Below are positions 36,574 through 45,176 of a stretch of DNA of 64,000 nt, piece by piece. Within the stretch, counting starts at the first letter, position 1. The number at the start of each line of letters is the position of its first letter. Position numbers and translations under genes: made by a program. The DNA lies in assembly GCF_030915525.1 (NCBI RefSeq), contig NZ_CP133269.1, positions 1,637,001 through 1,701,000 of the forward strand, in the 5' to 3' direction. Below the pieces are notes generated by a model. That model saw nothing but the letters and a program-made list of their open reading frames with translations, searched no databases and was not told the DNA's origin. The stretch is from Neobacillus sp. PS2-9 (GTDB lineage Bacteria > Bacillota > Bacilli > Bacillales > Cytobacillaceae).

Positions 36574-36816
36574 TTAGTGTCCTCCGCCAAGCGGCATCAT
36601 GAACGTTGTCCAATATGTAAAGCCGACGAAGAAAACTGTTAAATATGCTCCGAACACATACATATACATCCGCTCGGATAGTTTTAGATAGCTAAGCAGA
36701 ACGAAGAATCCTGTTTGAGCTAAGAATAGCATTGCCGTCTTATCCATATCACCTAGATAAAACATAACGGTAAAAATACCAGTCCAGAAACCACAAACTC
36801 TGAACATGCGATCCAT
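36574..36816 (-). CDS. yqgY: DUF2626 membrane protein YqgY
   Basis: An 80-residue protein with three hydrophobic segments (FWTGIFTVMFYLG, MLFLAQTGFFVLLSYL, YVFGAYLTVFFVGFTYW), consistent with DUF2626. B. subtilis YqgY is at the same place upstream of the comG operon. GGAGGGG precedes the ATG. Function is unknown. Confidence 0.85.
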   Translation of the reverse strand: MDRMFRVCGFWTGIFTVMFYLGDMDKTAMLFLAQTGFFVLLSYLKLSERMYMYVFGAYLTVFFVGFTYWTTFMMPLGGGH

Positions 36817-36899
36817 ATGTACCCCTCCTTTTACCCTACGATACCATCATTACAATATTATAAAGTAAAAGGCGGTATAATGTAAATAATGGTTTCGAA

Positions 36900-37598
36900 T
36901 TAGTTTGTAACAAGTGCCTGATAAGAACAAGTTTCACAGCCAGAAATCATATTTTCTTTTTCAACTAATTCAACTGAATTAAACAATGCGCCGAACATTC
37001 CTTTTAGGAATTCATGGTGCATACTGCATACAGTTTCAGTATGTTCTTCAGCTACTTCCTTGAAAGGACAGTTGAAAATTTGAAAATAAATTTTAGTCTT
37101 TTCACCATTTGCTTCAAATTCAGGATAAAAACCTGCAAGTGTAGCGGCACTTTTTAATATATTTAGCTTTTGATCGAATTCTAATTCCTCACTAAGCGAT
37201 TTTTTTGCCATTTCTTGTTCAATAATTTCCGTACCAAATCGCTTTCCTGTTAAGAAGAGTGCTTGTTTACCAGCTTCACCTAATGAAATCATTGTTTGAA
37301 TAGCCACTTTAGATAAAAGCATATAATCGCGATAAGGGAAGTGCAGTTGAATCACATCATCTGATAGACGATATAACCGGCTTGGCCTACCACCCTTACC
37401 TGTTTTCTTTGTTTCAGATGCTAACATGTTTACATCTTCTAATTTAGATAGGTGCAGTCTTGCAACATTTGGATGAATATTAAAATTTTCTGCTACTTCT
37501 TGGACTGTTACTTCTTGATGCCGTTTGGTAATGTATTGATAAATGTAATATCGTGTTGGATCTGACAAAACGTTTGTTATCTTCAATGTTTGTTCCAT
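36900..37598 (-). CDS. Winged-helix regulator with SufR-like C-terminal cysteines
   Basis: A 232-residue regulator. The N-terminal winged HTH (about residues 1-75) has VQEVAENFNIHPNVARLHLSK and the wing KTGKGGRPSRLYRLS, like COG2345/SufR and ArsR-type proteins. The C-terminal domain has cysteines at 177, 191, 221 and 224 in NCPFKEVAEEH, VCSMHHEFLKGMFG and CETC contexts. This NCPF...VC..H..FL pattern resembles the iron-sulfur SufR family, so it may sense iron-sulfur or redox status; that is inference. It is transcribed away from comGA and has no counterpart I recall at this place in B. subtilis. Confidence 0.8.
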   Translation of the reverse strand: MEQTLKITNVLSDPTRYYIYQYITKRHQEVTVQEVAENFNIHPNVARLHLSKLEDVNMLASETKKTGKGGRPSRLYRLSDDVIQLHFPYRDYMLLSKVAIQTMISLGEAGKQALFLTGKRFGTEIIEQEMAKKSLSEELEFDQKLNILKSAATLAGFYPEFEANGEKTKIYFQIFNCPFKEVAEEHTETVCSMHHEFLKGMFGALFNSVELVEKENMISGCETCSYQALVTN

Positions 37599-37730
37599 CT
37601 CTATTCACCTCGGACCCCCATAATTTATTCCATTATAATACAGCCATTATTACATGGGAATGAGGTTAACAATGTTAACACTATATGTTTAGAAAATGTT
37701 CACAATTACCGACTTTATATTGTAACAATA

Positions 37731-37764
37731 TTAGAATATTTTTGTAGTTTTAAAAAAATATTTT
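37731..37764 (+). promoter_or_regulatory. Possible ComK site upstream of comGA
   Basis: AAAA-N5-TTTT occurs perfectly at 37752-37764. Eight bases upstream is a half-matching box (TTAG-N5-TTTT, 37731-37743). Paired AT-boxes with eight-base spacing are one of the known ComK arrangements, and comG is ComK-dependent in B. subtilis. The region is generally AT-rich, so chance cannot be excluded. Confidence 0.4.
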
Positions 37765-37827
37765 AAAAATAAAGAAGGAAGAGCTAGAATCTTGTCGAAT
37801 CTTAGTTAAAGAGAAAATTAAAAGGCG

Positions 37828-38910
37828 GTGGTACTCATTGCAAGTTCAATTGAACTATTAGCTAATCGAATCATCTCAGATGCTGCTAGGAATCAGGCAA
37901 CGGATATTCACATTATTCCAAGAAAGAAAGACACACTCGTCCAAATTCGTTTGACCAACAAACTCATTCCTCGACTCTCCCTTCCAAAAGAAGAATGCGA
38001 CAGATTAATTTCCCATTTTAAATTTACAGCCAATATGGATATCGGAGAAAGAAGGCGTCCGCAGAGCGGAGCTATTTTTTGTGAGGTAGACGGACAATTG
38101 ATGGGCCTCAGGCTTTCCACTTTACCATCTTATAATAGAGAGAGCCTAGTCATCAGGCTTTTACCCCAACAAGAACAAATTCCCTTTCATCAACTCTCTT
38201 TATTTCCTTCTATGACTAGAAAGCTGTTAGCCCTTCTCAAACACGCTCATGGATTAATTATTTTCACAGGTCCCACGGGTTCTGGCAAAACGACAACCCT
38301 CTACTCTTTATTAAATGAAACGGCTCATTTATTCCATCGAAATGTGATTACACTTGAAGATCCTATTGAAAAAAATTATGATTCTGTCCTCCAGGTCCAG
38401 GTCAATGAAAAAGCAGGAGTTACATATGCTGCAGGATTAAAGGCTATTCTACGCCACGACCCAGACATTATTATGGTTGGTGAGATAAGGGATGCAGAAA
38501 CTGCAAAGATAGCTGTACGTGCTGCTTTAACAGGTCATTTAGTCCTTTCTACCATGCATACCAGAGATACCAAGGGAGCCGTGTACCGTCTTCGAGAATT
38601 TGGTGTGAATTGGTTAGAAGTGGAACAGACACTTATTGCTGTTACTGCACAAAGACTTGTTGAGCTTACCTGTCCGTTTTGCGAGGGTGAGTGTTCTCCG
38701 AATTGTTATTCGTATGGAAGGTGGAAACGAGCAAGTGTATTTGAACTCTTGTCAGGAAGGAATTTACATTCCGTTATGAAAGTGGCAAGGGGAGAGGTGA
38801 TGAATCCTAGGTACCGAACAATTAAGGATGTCATTAATAAAGGTATTGCATTAGGGTATATTCAAGAATCTGAATATGAACGACTGGTGTATGAAGATGA
38901 AACCACGTAA
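37828..38910 (+). CDS. comGA: Competence traffic ATPase ComGA
   Basis: A 360-residue cytoplasmic GspE/PilB-type ATPase that powers assembly of the competence pseudopilus for DNA uptake. Motifs are Walker A (FTGPTGSGKTTT), the Asp box (TLEDPIE), Walker B (ILRHDPDIIMVGEIRD) and the His box (GHLVLSTMHTRD). A CPFC segment follows around residue 280. The start is uncertain: GTG 37828 is the only reasonable in-frame start near AAAAGG. comGB overlaps its end. First gene of a complete comG operon. Confidence 0.92.
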   Translation: MVLIASSIELLANRIISDAARNQATDIHIIPRKKDTLVQIRLTNKLIPRLSLPKEECDRLISHFKFTANMDIGERRRPQSGAIFCEVDGQLMGLRLSTLPSYNRESLVIRLLPQQEQIPFHQLSLFPSMTRKLLALLKHAHGLIIFTGPTGSGKTTTLYSLLNETAHLFHRNVITLEDPIEKNYDSVLQVQVNEKAGVTYAAGLKAILRHDPDIIMVGEIRDAETAKIAVRAALTGHLVLSTMHTRDTKGAVYRLREFGVNWLEVEQTLIAVTAQRLVELTCPFCEGECSPNCYSYGRWKRASVFELLSGRNLHSVMKVARGEVMNPRYRTIKDVINKGIALGYIQESEYERLVYEDETT

Positions 38911-39928
38911 ATGGTCGGTCAATGAACAAGCGAGCTTTCTAAAAAGAACGGGGGAATTACTAGCAAGGGGATACCCAATTGCAGAAGCAATTGAATCTAT
39001 AGCATTACAATTACCTGCAAAACGAAAGGAGGAATTATATGATTGTTTAGTAGAGTTAAAAAAAGGATTACCATTTCATGAATCGTTAGACAATCTAGGA
39101 TTTCACAAGGATTTAATTGGTTACGTTTATTATGCTGAGCAGCATGGCAGTTTTTCTGATGCGCTCTTAGAAGGTAGTAGTCTTGCTTTAATGAAGGGTA
39201 AAGACCTACATAAGCTTTTGAAATTACTTCAATATCCTCTGGTATTACTCTTTATTACAGGTTTCCTTTTTATTTTCGTGGAAAACACGCTACTCCCTAG
39301 ATTTACCACTCTTTTTTCATCTCTTGGACTTGAAGAAAACTTTTTTACAAAGGTTATCTTCATGTTTGATCACTATTTCCCCATTTTTATTGGTAGTCTG
39401 CTTTTGACATTACTCCTAACATTTTTTTATTATTTTCTCATTTTCCGCAAATTCTCCATCTTGAAGCAAAGGTCGATGCTTGTTCGAATTCCAATCGCTG
39501 GCAAGCTCCTCAAATTACTGTACACCCATTACTTTTCCATCCAGTTAAGCTTTCTATTATCTGGTGGATTATCTGTATCGGAAGCCTTGGTACTATTTGA
39601 GAAAAACCTAAGACAGCCTTTTTATAGTCAAATCGCGGGAACGATTAAAGAAAATCTCGTAACAGGAGAAAAATTGGAGACCATCTTAACGTCCTTTTCA
39701 TTTTTTGAAATGGAATTCTCCATGATTGTCAAACATGGACAAGATAATGGGAAATTAGAGCAGGAATTACTCTTCTTTAGTAAACATTGTCTCAACAGTA
39801 TGGAAGAGATAATTGAAAAAAGCTTAAAGACGATTCAACCAATATTATATTTATTTATTGGATTTCTAGTTGTTTCAATGTATTTGGCTATTCTTTTACC
39901 TATGTTTCATCTATTAGATGGTATCTAA
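38891..39928 (+). CDS. comGB: Competence pilus assembly membrane protein ComGB
   Basis: A 345-residue polytopic membrane protein of the GspF/PilC family that forms the inner-membrane platform of the pseudopilus. It has two related halves, each with a cytoplasmic helical domain, and three membrane segments (about residues 110-135, 155-185, 310-335). The PF00482-like pattern KRTGELLARGYPIAEAIE starts the first half and LSFLLSGGLSVSEAL the second. It overlaps comGA by about 20 bases. The start could be ATG 38897 instead. Confidence 0.9.
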   Translation: MKMKPRKWSVNEQASFLKRTGELLARGYPIAEAIESIALQLPAKRKEELYDCLVELKKGLPFHESLDNLGFHKDLIGYVYYAEQHGSFSDALLEGSSLALMKGKDLHKLLKLLQYPLVLLFITGFLFIFVENTLLPRFTTLFSSLGLEENFFTKVIFMFDHYFPIFIGSLLLTLLLTFFYYFLIFRKFSILKQRSMLVRIPIAGKLLKLLYTHYFSIQLSFLLSGGLSVSEALVLFEKNLRQPFYSQIAGTIKENLVTGEKLETILTSFSFFEMEFSMIVKHGQDNGKLEQELLFFSKHCLNSMEEIIEKSLKTIQPILYLFIGFLVVSMYLAILLPMFHLLDGI

Positions 39929-39942
39929 AAATGGAGGTTTAT

Positions 39943-40254
39943 ATGATGAATAATGAAAAAGGGTTTACACTTATTGAAATGATGATAGTTATGCTAGTAA
40001 TTTCAATCCTGTTGATCATCACAATTCCAAATGTAGCAAAACATAATACTAATATAAATAATAAGGGTTGCGAGGCTTATGTGAAAATGGTCCAAGCACA
40101 AGTTCAAGCCTATGAAATGGATAAAAACAAGGTGCCAACACTGCAAGACCTTATAACCGAAGAGTATATAAAGAATGATGCAAAAGGATGTCCGAACGGA
40201 AAAACAGTGAGTATAGATTCAAGTGGAAATGTTACAGCAGTAGTAACACCGTAA
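39943..40254 (+). CDS. comGC: Major competence pseudopilin ComGC
   Basis: A 103-residue prepilin with a short leader ending in KG, the class III signal GFTLIEMMIVMLVISILLI and one N-terminal hydrophobic helix. The prepilin peptidase ComC would cleave before the Phe. The two Cys residues (NNKGCEAY and AKGCPNG) fit the intramolecular disulfide known for ComGC. GGAGG precedes the ATG. It is the main subunit of the DNA-uptake pseudopilus. Its stop overlaps the comGD start by one base. Confidence 0.93.
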   Translation: MMNNEKGFTLIEMMIVMLVISILLIITIPNVAKHNTNINNKGCEAYVKMVQAQVQAYEMDKNKVPTLQDLITEEYIKNDAKGCPNGKTVSIDSSGNVTAVVTP

Positions 40255-40694
40255 TGAACTGGAATCAAAAAGGATTCACCTTGATTGAATCACTTCTAGT
40301 CCTTTCCATTTTTATGATTATTTCCTCAGTCACAGTCTTCACCCTGAAACCTCAACACACTTTTATGGAAAAGGATTCCTTTTTCATCCAATTAAAAGCT
40401 GACCTGTATTATGCCCAGCAGTATGCCATATCGCACCAACATGAGGTATTAGTTCAATTTGTGCCTAAAGAATACAGGTATTATATGATTTACCGTGCAG
40501 AGGAAAGACCAATTATTGAAAGAGATTACTCACACAATGTAAATTTCACCGAAGGTACGATGCCTTTATCTTTTAAGTTCCTACCAGATGGTAATATAAA
40601 CAAGTTTGGGAGCTTAATTTTGTACTATCGAAATAAAATCTATCGGTTGACCTTTTTAATTGGAGAGGGACGGTTTTATGTTTCAGAACAGTAA
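40254..40694 (+). CDS. comGD: Competence minor pseudopilin ComGD
   Basis: A 146-residue prepilin-like protein with the leader NQKGFTLIESLLVLSIFMIISS and a C-terminal globular part. Starts in the stop codon of comGC (TAATG). The Glu at position +5 of the mature protein is conserved. ComGD is a minor pseudopilin required for transformation. The reading frame of the next gene overlaps its 3' end. Confidence 0.88.
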   Translation: MNWNQKGFTLIESLLVLSIFMIISSVTVFTLKPQHTFMEKDSFFIQLKADLYYAQQYAISHQHEVLVQFVPKEYRYYMIYRAEERPIIERDYSHNVNFTEGTMPLSFKFLPDGNINKFGSLILYYRNKIYRLTFLIGEGRFYVSEQ

Positions 40695-41016
40695 AGGATT
40701 TTTTTTACTGGAACTACTCTTATCACTGTCTGCGTTGTTAATGATAAGTATGTTTTTACTTCCCATTTTCATACAAGTAAGAGATCAATCACATCAAGTT
40801 GAAATAGAGAATATTTCACGAAAATATATGTATGAAGAATTGCAGGCAAGGATGATGGATCACAAAAATTTTAACAATTACTCAGTTGTTCAAGATGGAA
40901 TTGAATATCAAATTATCTGGAAAGACTCCCTTGTAGATACCGGAAAGGTGGTGTGTGTTAAAGTTGAAAAGAATCCCTTTATACATGGAACTGAGACATG
41001 TGGAATATTCGAATGA
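40678..41016 (+). CDS. comGE: Competence minor pseudopilin ComGE
   Basis: A 112-residue prepilin-like protein whose N-terminus (NSKGFFLLELLLSLSALLMISM) is a type IV prepilin-like signal and hydrophobic helix. GAGGGA lies upstream of the ATG at 40678. It overlaps comGD by 17 bases and comGF by about 30, which is typical of the tightly packed comG operon. The sequence diverges strongly between species, so identity rests mainly on position. Confidence 0.82.
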   Translation: MFQNSKGFFLLELLLSLSALLMISMFLLPIFIQVRDQSHQVEIENISRKYMYEELQARMMDHKNFNNYSVVQDGIEYQIIWKDSLVDTGKVVCVKVEKNPFIHGTETCGIFE

Positions 41017-41440
41017 AAAGGCATTTACGCTTATCGAAGTACTAATCGCTTTTTCGGTCTTTAGTATCATTATCTTTTTTATGCTGCCTATTTTTCAAAT
41101 AACTCTCAATAATAAAGATACTCAAGTGCGATTACGGACTATGGAGTGGGAGGTCTTTTGCAGTCAAATAAAGAAAGAGATGCGCTTCTCTAGTAGTGCT
41201 CAAGTGTTATCTGGCCGCTTAATCCTAACCAAAGATACAGAAACGGTCCAATTTGAAAAATACGGTACGAACCTACGAAGACGAGTGAATTCTACAGGGA
41301 ACGAAATTATACTTCAAAACGTGTCACAGTTGTCTCTAACAACGCTAAACAACGCAGTTAAAATTACGGTTGTTGATCTTTCAGGAAAAGTACACACAGT
41401 AACCATTTTTTCATTGGTAGATTGGAACAAGGGGTCATGA
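40985..41440 (+). CDS. comGF: Competence minor pseudopilin ComGF
   Basis: A 151-residue protein with the prepilin-like segment NEKAFTLIEVLIAFSVFSII and a ComGF-type C-terminal domain (GRLILTKDTETVQFEKYG). The leader ends in KA rather than KG, a tolerated variant at the cleavage site. The start is uncertain: ATG 40985 or GTG 41000, both within comGE. The stop overlaps the comGG ATG. Confidence 0.85.
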   Translation: MELRHVEYSNEKAFTLIEVLIAFSVFSIIIFFMLPIFQITLNNKDTQVRLRTMEWEVFCSQIKKEMRFSSSAQVLSGRLILTKDTETVQFEKYGTNLRRRVNSTGNEIILQNVSQLSLTTLNNAVKITVVDLSGKVHTVTIFSLVDWNKGS

Positions 41441-41820
41441 ACAATAAGGAGAAAGGATTTACTTACCCGCTGACACTTTGTTTGCTTCTGTTTTTTTTAG
41501 TATTCCTCACCATGCATGTTGACCAATTACTAATGGAAAGGAAAATAGCACATGAAACAGCTGCTATTCAGCAGGAGGAATACTATTTTCTCTCTTCGGT
41601 AAAAAAGGTAGAAGCCATGTATCAAGCTGGGGAAACTCTTCCAGTAAAAGGAGGCTGGACGTATAGTAATGGAACGATGGAGTACCAAGCCGAAGCAACT
41701 ATAGGTGGCATTCAAAAGGTTACCTTTAATTTGGTTTTAAATTCTGGAATAGCAGTTAGCGGCCGAGGTTCTTTTGATGTGGTTACTAAAAAACTAACTA
41801 AATGGATTGAAATAAAATAA
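41437..41820 (+). CDS. comGG: Competence protein ComGG
   Basis: A 127-residue minor pseudopilin-like protein with the N-terminal hydrophobic stretch KGFTYPLTLCLLLFFLVFL. The usual Glu five residues into the mature protein is absent, as in other ComGG proteins. It overlaps comGF by four bases and ends the comGA-GG series. yqzE follows about 80 bases later. Confidence 0.85.
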   Translation: MNNKEKGFTYPLTLCLLLFFLVFLTMHVDQLLMERKIAHETAAIQQEEYYFLSSVKKVEAMYQAGETLPVKGGWTYSNGTMEYQAEATIGGIQKVTFNLVLNSGIAVSGRGSFDVVTKKLTKWIEIK

Positions 41821-41898
41821 ATCGTTTGAAAAAAGCAATCCTGGACATACTTGTAACTGAGAACGGAAGTGTCCGTCTGGAGAAAGGCAGGTGCGTCC

Positions 41899-42084
41899 AT
41901 GAAAACAAATGACTATGTCAAATACATGACCCAAACAATTGTAAAATATGCCGATCAACCAAGGGATGAAAGAAAAAGGCTCCGATATGAGCGAAAGCAA
42001 GGACGAGCATCTTTTTGGTATCGTTGGTTTGGAATCCTACCGTATATCCTCTATTTTCAAATGAAAAAGAGACGGAAATTATAG
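41899..42084 (+). CDS. yqzE: YqzE-family small protein
   Basis: A 61-residue basic protein starting MKTNDYVKYMTQTIVKYAD and ending with a hydrophobic and Lys/Arg-rich tail (WFGILPYILYFQMKKRRKL). It matches YqzE by sequence and location behind the comG operon; in B. subtilis yqzE is ComK-regulated. ATG 41899 is preceded by AGGCAGG. A terminator follows. Confidence 0.85.
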   Translation: MKTNDYVKYMTQTIVKYADQPRDERKRLRYERKQGRASFWYRWFGILPYILYFQMKKRRKL

Positions 42085-42101
42085 GAATACAATTGAAATA
42101 T

Positions 42102-42139
42102 AAAAGGCTGACTCAATTACAAAAGAGTCAGCCTTTTAT
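42102..42139 (+). terminator. Terminator of the comG-yqzE unit
   Basis: AAAAGGCTGACTC and GAGTCAGCCTTTT form a 13-bp stem with a ten-base loop. Confidence 0.85.
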
Positions 42140-42199
42140 TCTTTGTTTAGGAAATAATGAAAAGGTACTAGTATGGATAAATGAACAAGTAGTCCGAAT

Positions 42200-42319
42200 C
42201 TAGCTCCAGCGCCTAGCCCCTCGGGTCAAATAACCTTCGGCAAGAAAAGTCAAAAGGCGGACTTTTCCCGCCGAAGAACATTTGCCAGTCGGGGCTGAAC
42301 GAGGCGCTTTCGCCTTTTG
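42200..42319 (+). repeat. Structured intergenic repeat (120 bp)
   Basis: A long-range imperfect hairpin: AGCGCCT-A-GCCCC near the left end pairs with GGGGCT and AGGCGCT near the right end. Inside, AAAAGTC pairs with GACTTTT. The GC-rich composition stands out from the surroundings. I recognise it as resembling a dispersed structured repeat common in Bacillaceae genomes, but only one copy is in this window. It ends at the yqhG stop codon and may serve as its terminator. Confidence 0.6.
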
Positions 42320-42322
42320 TAT

Positions 42323-43114
42323 TTATATCGCCTTGTCAGTGAGGTAAAAGAGACCGCCATTGATAAAGGAGATATTAATTTTCGGTTCGTATTGCTCTTG
42401 AAGTGCTTTTTTTTCTGTCTCGTAATTTTCATTTTCTTCTTCTATTTCTTCATAAAAATGCTCCAACAGTTTTAAGTCTTGGTCCCACCGCTTTCGGGCT
42501 TCCTCCGCCCAGGAATGATCATCCTCATTAATCAGCGATGTTAAATAGTTTTCAATCCTTAGCATTCCACTTTTTGGTTTTACCAATGGTGATAAAGTAA
42601 AAGAGTAATCTGGGATTTTGGGTGTTAATGGTATGTGTTCTAGGCGGTCATGGAAATTCTCAACCATTTGACCATTAATAAGCTGTAAACCGATTGATTT
42701 ATAAATATCACGCTTACGATCACATTGATAAGAAATTTTAACATTCATACACAGCCATGGCAGTAGCGGTGTTTGGTTATGAATCTGGGTATGTTTTTCG
42801 TAAAGTCTGATATAACTGGCCAAATTTTTGGTGGATTGAAAAATTTGGTGAAGCCTAGGTGAGCCAAAATGGATAATCTCACCCTTTATTTGCTCTGGAG
42901 CTATTTCTTTGTTTGTAATGAAGGTGAGCTGCATCGGATTAGGAATACCACCTGTTTTTTCCAGGTAGTGCCAGTAAAAAGGGCGGTTCATTAATTCTTT
43001 ATCCAATTCAATTGTCAATTGTACGGTTAAGTATCCCGGTTTATTCTCGATAATTGGGCATTCATTTGCTACAAAGTAACTGATAAGAAAGTTATGAATT
43101 TCCTGCTGCTGCAT
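42323..43114 (-). CDS. yqhG: YqhG-family protein
   Basis: A 263-residue soluble protein that matches YqhG by position behind the helicase gene and by features such as MQQQEIHNFLISYFVANECPI at the start. No catalytic motif is visible. The ATG at 43114 has GAAGGTGAGG upstream and overlaps the end of the helicase gene by 23 bases, so the two are coupled. Function is unknown; close coupling suggests it works with the helicase. Confidence 0.8.
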   Translation of the reverse strand: MQQQEIHNFLISYFVANECPIIENKPGYLTVQLTIELDKELMNRPFYWHYLEKTGGIPNPMQLTFITNKEIAPEQIKGEIIHFGSPRLHQIFQSTKNLASYIRLYEKHTQIHNQTPLLPWLCMNVKISYQCDRKRDIYKSIGLQLINGQMVENFHDRLEHIPLTPKIPDYSFTLSPLVKPKSGMLRIENYLTSLINEDDHSWAEEARKRWDQDLKLLEHFYEEIEEENENYETEKKALQEQYEPKINISFINGGLFYLTDKAI

Positions 43115-44780
43115 GTGCCTCACCTTCCTTAATAGTTTGGGCAAATTCAATCATAGATGATAAATTTTCCATTTTAATTCTCATTTCACCTTCTGAAGCG
43201 GATTGTCCAAATATATCAATTAAATGATCCTCAATATTGCCAAATTCTAATTTCGTTAATATATCGTCCAGTTCACCAATGACCTTTTCAAACAGATTAA
43301 TTTTTTCATAAAGAAGCTTTAATATATGCTCCTCAACTGTATTTTTGATGGCGAAGTTATAAATCATGACGTCCTTTTCTTGTCCTAAACGATGGATTCG
43401 TCCAATCCGTTGCTCCAGCCTCATAGGGTTCCATGGCAAATCAAAGTTAATAATATGATTACAAAATTGCAGATTAATTCCTTCACCGCCCGCTTCCGTT
43501 GCAATTAAGACTTGGGCATGCTTTTGAAACAGTTCGCGCATCCAATCCTTCTTCCCTCGTTTAAATCCCCCTCGAAAAGGGACAGAAGAAATTCCATGTT
43601 GCTTTAAATACCATTGCAGATACATCTGAGTCGCACGATATTCCGTAAAAATAATAACTTTATCATTCACTTTCTGAATTATCTCAAGGGCTTTTTCAGC
43701 TTTTGAATTTTTTTGTACCGCTTCCACTTTACTAATCAAAAAGTTTATTTGTTCTTCGAAGGCAGGAGTTGGGTCCTCCTTTTTTTGCAGCATGTTTTTT
43801 AAGGTGTAAAAAACAGATTCCCTGCTGCTACATGCTTCCCGCTGCAGAGTCATGACAGAGAAGGCACTTGTTGGAAGCCAATCACTTTCACTTTTTAGAT
43901 TAGTAATTGAATCATATAAGTCCTTTTCTTGCGGAGAAAATTCAATGGGGATGGTTTCTACGTGCCTCTTTGTCCATTCAATTCCTGTATCAGCACGTCG
44001 ATTACGAATCATCACCTTGTTTACTAATTCTTTTAAATGCTCATCATCATTTAAGGAACGTGCATCCCGTTTATATTTTTCGTAGAATGCGGTTTCGCTG
44101 CCTAAATGTCCCGGTTTTAAAAGTGAAACGAGGTTAAAGATTTCCTCAATTCTGTTTTGAATGGGAGTTGCGGTTAATAATAAACAAAATTTCTTTTTAA
44201 GGTTTTGAACAAACTCGTAGTTTTTTGTTTTATTATTTTTAAGTTTATGTGCTTCATCAATAATGATTAGGTCATAATCCAGCTTAGAAATAATATCTCG
44301 ATGCGGGTTCCTCTTGGCTGTATCTATAGATGAGACGACCACATCACATTGTTCCCATACATAGCTTTTCCTTTGTGTAATAGCAGGGATGAAGAACTTG
44401 CTGTTCAATTCAATCGCCCATTGTGTTACTAAAGATGCGGGTACTAGAATAAGTACCTTTTTCACTAATCCACGAATCATGTATTCTTTTAAAATCAAGC
44501 CTGCTTCAATCGTCTTTCCAAGTCCCACTTCATCTGCAAGGATGGCCTTTCCATTCATGTTTTCAATCACTTGCTTAGCTGTTTCAAGCTGGTGAGGAAG
44601 CGGTGTTACATTTGGCAGATGCTTTGGAGCTTGCAAGCCTTCAAATTCAGGTATGACCAGATGTTTTTCAACCCCAATTGCTAGTTTAAATAGCTCCCAA
44701 TTTCCCCAAGGCCCATCGTTATCAATTCTATGTAAAAAATCATCCTGCCAAGAGGAATCAAATTCAATTTTGACAGACAT
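43092..44780 (-). CDS. yqhH: SNF2/RapA-like helicase YqhH
   Basis: A 562-residue Superfamily 2 ATPase of the Snf2/RapA type. Motif I is ILADEVGLGKTIEAGL, Ia is VLILVPASLVTQW, II is LIIIDEAHKLKN, III is LLLTATPIQN, V is IATEAGGEGINLQFC, and VI is RIGRIHRLGQ. RapA relatives remodel RNA polymerase or other DNA complexes; the specific target of YqhH is not established. It is the first gene of the yqhH-yqhG pair and is divergent from the glycine cleavage operon. Confidence 0.9.
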   Translation of the reverse strand: MSVKIEFDSSWQDDFLHRIDNDGPWGNWELFKLAIGVEKHLVIPEFEGLQAPKHLPNVTPLPHQLETAKQVIENMNGKAILADEVGLGKTIEAGLILKEYMIRGLVKKVLILVPASLVTQWAIELNSKFFIPAITQRKSYVWEQCDVVVSSIDTAKRNPHRDIISKLDYDLIIIDEAHKLKNNKTKNYEFVQNLKKKFCLLLTATPIQNRIEEIFNLVSLLKPGHLGSETAFYEKYKRDARSLNDDEHLKELVNKVMIRNRRADTGIEWTKRHVETIPIEFSPQEKDLYDSITNLKSESDWLPTSAFSVMTLQREACSSRESVFYTLKNMLQKKEDPTPAFEEQINFLISKVEAVQKNSKAEKALEIIQKVNDKVIIFTEYRATQMYLQWYLKQHGISSVPFRGGFKRGKKDWMRELFQKHAQVLIATEAGGEGINLQFCNHIINFDLPWNPMRLEQRIGRIHRLGQEKDVMIYNFAIKNTVEEHILKLLYEKINLFEKVIGELDDILTKLEFGNIEDHLIDIFGQSASEGEMRIKMENLSSMIEFAQTIKEGEAHAAAGNS

Positions 44781-44940
44781 TTTTTCAGCTCCTTTTGTTG
44801 TAAAAAAGACTATTGCCCAATGTATCGTTTTAATGGTAGGATGAAAATAGCTTTGAATGTTTTAAATATTTTAATAAGGTAATTTATTTTAGTAGTATAA
44901 TTAGTATGACCAAATAGGAAAATATTATAATTGCGAATGA

Positions 44941-45112
44941 TAACAAGGGGAGAGACTACCTTTGTAGCGCCGAAGGAGCAAGCAGAAACTGTGAATCTCT
45001 CAGGCAAAAGAACTCTTGTTTGACGCAACTCTGGAGAGTGCTACCTTACTAGTGTAGCCACCAAAGGGGAAAGCCTTTTTTTCGGTAAACTTTCAGGTGC
45101 AAGGACAGAGAC
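44941..45112 (+). promoter_or_regulatory. Tandem glycine riboswitch upstream of gcvT
   Basis: Two consecutive glycine-aptamer modules. The first runs from GGGGAGAGAC through the conserved CGCCGAAGGAGCAA core to CTCTCAGGCAAAAG; the second runs from CTGGAGAGTGC through CACCAAAGGGGAAA to CTTTCAGGTGCAAGGACAG. This is the classic cooperative glycine riboswitch, which turns on gcv expression when glycine binds. Confidence 0.93.
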
Positions 45113-45148
45113 CTTCTTATGTTTTAGGGGAGGTTTCTGTCCTTTTTT
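45101..45148 (+). terminator. Riboswitch expression platform (intrinsic terminator)
   Basis: AAGGACAGAGACCT pairs with AGGTTTCTGTCCTT and is followed by T6. Its 5' arm overlaps the end of the second aptamer, so glycine binding can prevent its formation and allow read-through to gcvT. Confidence 0.85.
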
Positions 45149-45176
45149 ATGTTTTTCAATTGAAGGGGGATTTAAA

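Noticed and set aside
36324..36602. A 92-codon open frame across the third repeat copy, and a 72-codon frame on the plus strand at 21044 across the second
   Set aside because: Both are translations of the same MITE-like sequence (SPEPYSHRSLRAF appears in opposite-strand frames of both copies). They have no ribosome sites and coincide with the non-coding element.
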